Part shown: in pieces, positions 62,897 to 64,000 of the stretch | Layout: each line of letters starts with the position of its first letter | How positions within the stretch are numbered: the stretch's first letter is position 1 | Origin: Pseudomonas cichorii | Lineage (GTDB): Bacteria; Pseudomonadota; Gammaproteobacteria; Pseudomonadales; Pseudomonadaceae | Assembly: GCF_018343775.1 (NCBI RefSeq) | Contig: NZ_CP074349.1 | Coordinates: 4,330,001-4,394,000 of the forward strand | DNA: 64,000 nucleotides | Direction of reading: 5' to 3' | Notes under the pieces: model-generated | Databases searched by the model: none | What the model was told of the DNA's origin: nothing | The model's input: the letters and a program-made list of their open reading frames with translations, nothing else | Position numbers and translations under genes: made by a program

Positions 62897-64000
62897 ATGA
62901 GCCAACCCTGGAGCCCCGACAGCTGGCGGGCATTACCTATTCAGCAACAACCCCGATACCCTGACGCTGCACATCTGGCAGAAGTCGAACAACGCCTGGC
63001 CAGCTATCCGCCACTGGTGTTCGCCGGTGAAGCCCGGGACCTGCGTCGCCAGTTTGCCGAAGTCTCCCAAGGCCGTGCCTTCCTGCTGCAAGGAGGCGAT
63101 TGCGCCGAAAGCTTCATGGAGTTTTCGGCGGCGAAGATCCGCGACACCTTTAAAGTGCTGTTGCAGATGGCCGTGGTGATGACCTTTGCCGCCGGCTGCC
63201 CGGTGGTCAAGGTCGGGCGCATGGCCGGACAATTCGCCAAACCGCGTTCCTCCAACGACGAAACCATCGATGGCGTGACATTGCCGGCCTATCGTGGCGA
63301 CATCGTCAACGCCATCGGTTTCGACGAAAAAAGCCGTGTGCCGGACCCGGAGCGTCTTCTGCAGGCGTATCACCAGTCCACGGCCACCCTGAACCTGTTG
63401 CGAGCTTTTGCCCAGGGCGGTTTTGCCGATCTGCATCAGGTCCATCAGTGGAACCTGGACTTCATTGCCAACTCGGCACTGGCGCAGAAGTACAGCCAAC
63501 TGGCTGATCGCATCGACGAAACCCTGGCATTCATGCGTGCCTGCGGCATGGACAGCTCGCCACAACTGCGGGAAACGAGCTTCTTCACCGCACACGAAGC
63601 CTTGTTGCTGAACTACGAAGAAGCCTTCGTGCGCCGCGACAGCCTGACCAACGACTACTACGACTGCTCGGCCCACATGCTGTGGATCGGCGACCGCACC
63701 CGGCAACTGGATGGCGCCCACGTTGAATTCCTGCGCGGAGTCAATAACCCGATCGGGGTCAAGGTCGGCCCGAGCATGGACACCGATGACCTTATTCGCC
63801 TGATCGACATCCTCAACCCGGACAACGACCCGGGCCGCCTGAACCTCATCGCCCGCATGGGCGCGAACAAGGTCGGCGAGCACTTGCCACAACTGATCCG
63901 GGCCGTGGAGCGGGAAGGCCGCAAGGTGCTGTGGAGTTCCGACCCCATGCATGGCAATACCATCAAGGCCAGCAGCGGCTACAAGACCCGTGACTTTGCG
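62897..64000 (+). CDS. Class II 3-deoxy-7-phosphoheptulonate synthase, 5' part
   Basis: The frame from the ATG at 62897 runs open for 368 codons to the window edge, leaving roughly 80 residues missing. The start [14 protein letters not shown], the [11 protein letters not shown] and [13 protein letters not shown] motifs and the [10 protein letters not shown] segment match plant-type (class II) DAHP synthase. The enzyme joins phosphoenolpyruvate and erythrose 4-phosphate in the first step of aromatic biosynthesis. Class II enzymes in Pseudomonas may serve primary metabolism or phenazine synthesis; no phenazine genes are visible here. Confidence 0.93.
   Translation, partial: MSQPWSPDSWRALPIQQQPRYPDAAHLAEVEQRLASYPPLVFAGEARDLRRQFAEVSQGRAFLLQGGDCAESFMEFSAAKIRDTFKVLLQMAVVMTFAAGCPVVKVGRMAGQFAKPRSSNDETIDGVTLPAYRGDIVNAIGFDEKSRVPDPERLLQAYHQSTATLNLLRAFAQGGFADLHQVHQWNLDFIANSALAQKYSQLADRIDETLAFMRACGMDSSPQLRETSFFTAHEALLLNYEEAFVRRDSLTNDYYDCSAHMLWIGDRTRQLDGAHVEFLRGVNNPIGVKVGPSMDTDDLIRLIDILNPDNDPGRLNLIARMGANKVGEHLPQLIRAVEREGRKVLWSSDPMHGNTIKASSGYKTRDFA

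Overview
The window is about 64 kb of a single Pseudomonas chromosome. Gene content, order and codon use point to a fluorescent pseudomonad, most like the P. syringae group: a scpAB–yciO–RNase AM operon, a CpxR/A-like system next to trkH, a flagellar-type che cluster carrying a STAS protein, and a 3-mercaptopropionate dioxygenase/rhodanese pair. That placement is inference from family recognition; no search was run. I found no insertion sequence, prophage, CRISPR array or rRNA. Coding density is high, and both edges cut genes (a PerM-like permease on the left, a class II DAHP synthase on the right).

Left part (1–9.3 kb): permease, TusA-like protein, BepA-like protease, nadA, then a compact minus-strand operon (RNase AM, YciO, ScpA, ScpB, a DUF1289 protein, RluB), diverging from yciB–yciI. 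From 9.4 to 12.6 kb lies a Cpx-like module: coiled-coil anchor protein, response regulator, CpxP/Spy-like periplasmic protein and sensor kinase. It has a GTAAA-N6-GTAAA box before the CpxP-like gene and a strong hairpin before the kinase. From 12.6 to 17.3 kb follow a nitroreductase, TrkH, an Mpo1-like protein, a metallophosphoesterase preceded by a three-repeat PHO box (best read as the lipid-remodelling phospholipase PlcP rather than LpxH), a DMT permease and a SelT/Rdx protein.

From 17.3 to 18.6 kb sits an orphan DUF4123 gene (the family of type VI effector adaptors). Its leader holds three copies of TGCGCA-N6-TGCGCA. From 18.7 to 26 kb is an organosulfur region: SsuD-like monooxygenase, LysR regulator, 3-mercaptopropionate dioxygenase, four-domain rhodanese, NtaA/DszA-like monooxygenase and an SfnB/DszC-like flavoprotein. 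From 26.4 to 35.7 kb is a complete che cluster (MCP, CheY, STAS, CheA, MCP, CheW, CheR, CheD, CheB), then a NarL-type regulator. A biotin-sulfoxide-reductase-type molybdoenzyme, an orphan sulfonate-type binding protein and another LysR regulator follow to 40.2 kb.

From 40.3 to 49.8 kb are a secreted esterase, an MscS channel fused to a cyclic-nucleotide-binding domain, an AraC regulator, two convergent paralogous winged-helix/NTPase regulators, a GlxA-type regulator and a pirin. A duplicated tRNA-Glu/tRNA-Gly array with a near-consensus promoter lies at 49.9–50.4 kb. The right part holds a membrane-anchored conserved protein, two methionine sulfoxide reductases, a DUF815 ATPase, a hybrid sensor kinase, glutathione peroxidase, AlaA, HtpX, a DODA-type dioxygenase, a CsdA-like helicase with a structured leader, a spermidine-synthase-like protein and the DAHP synthase.
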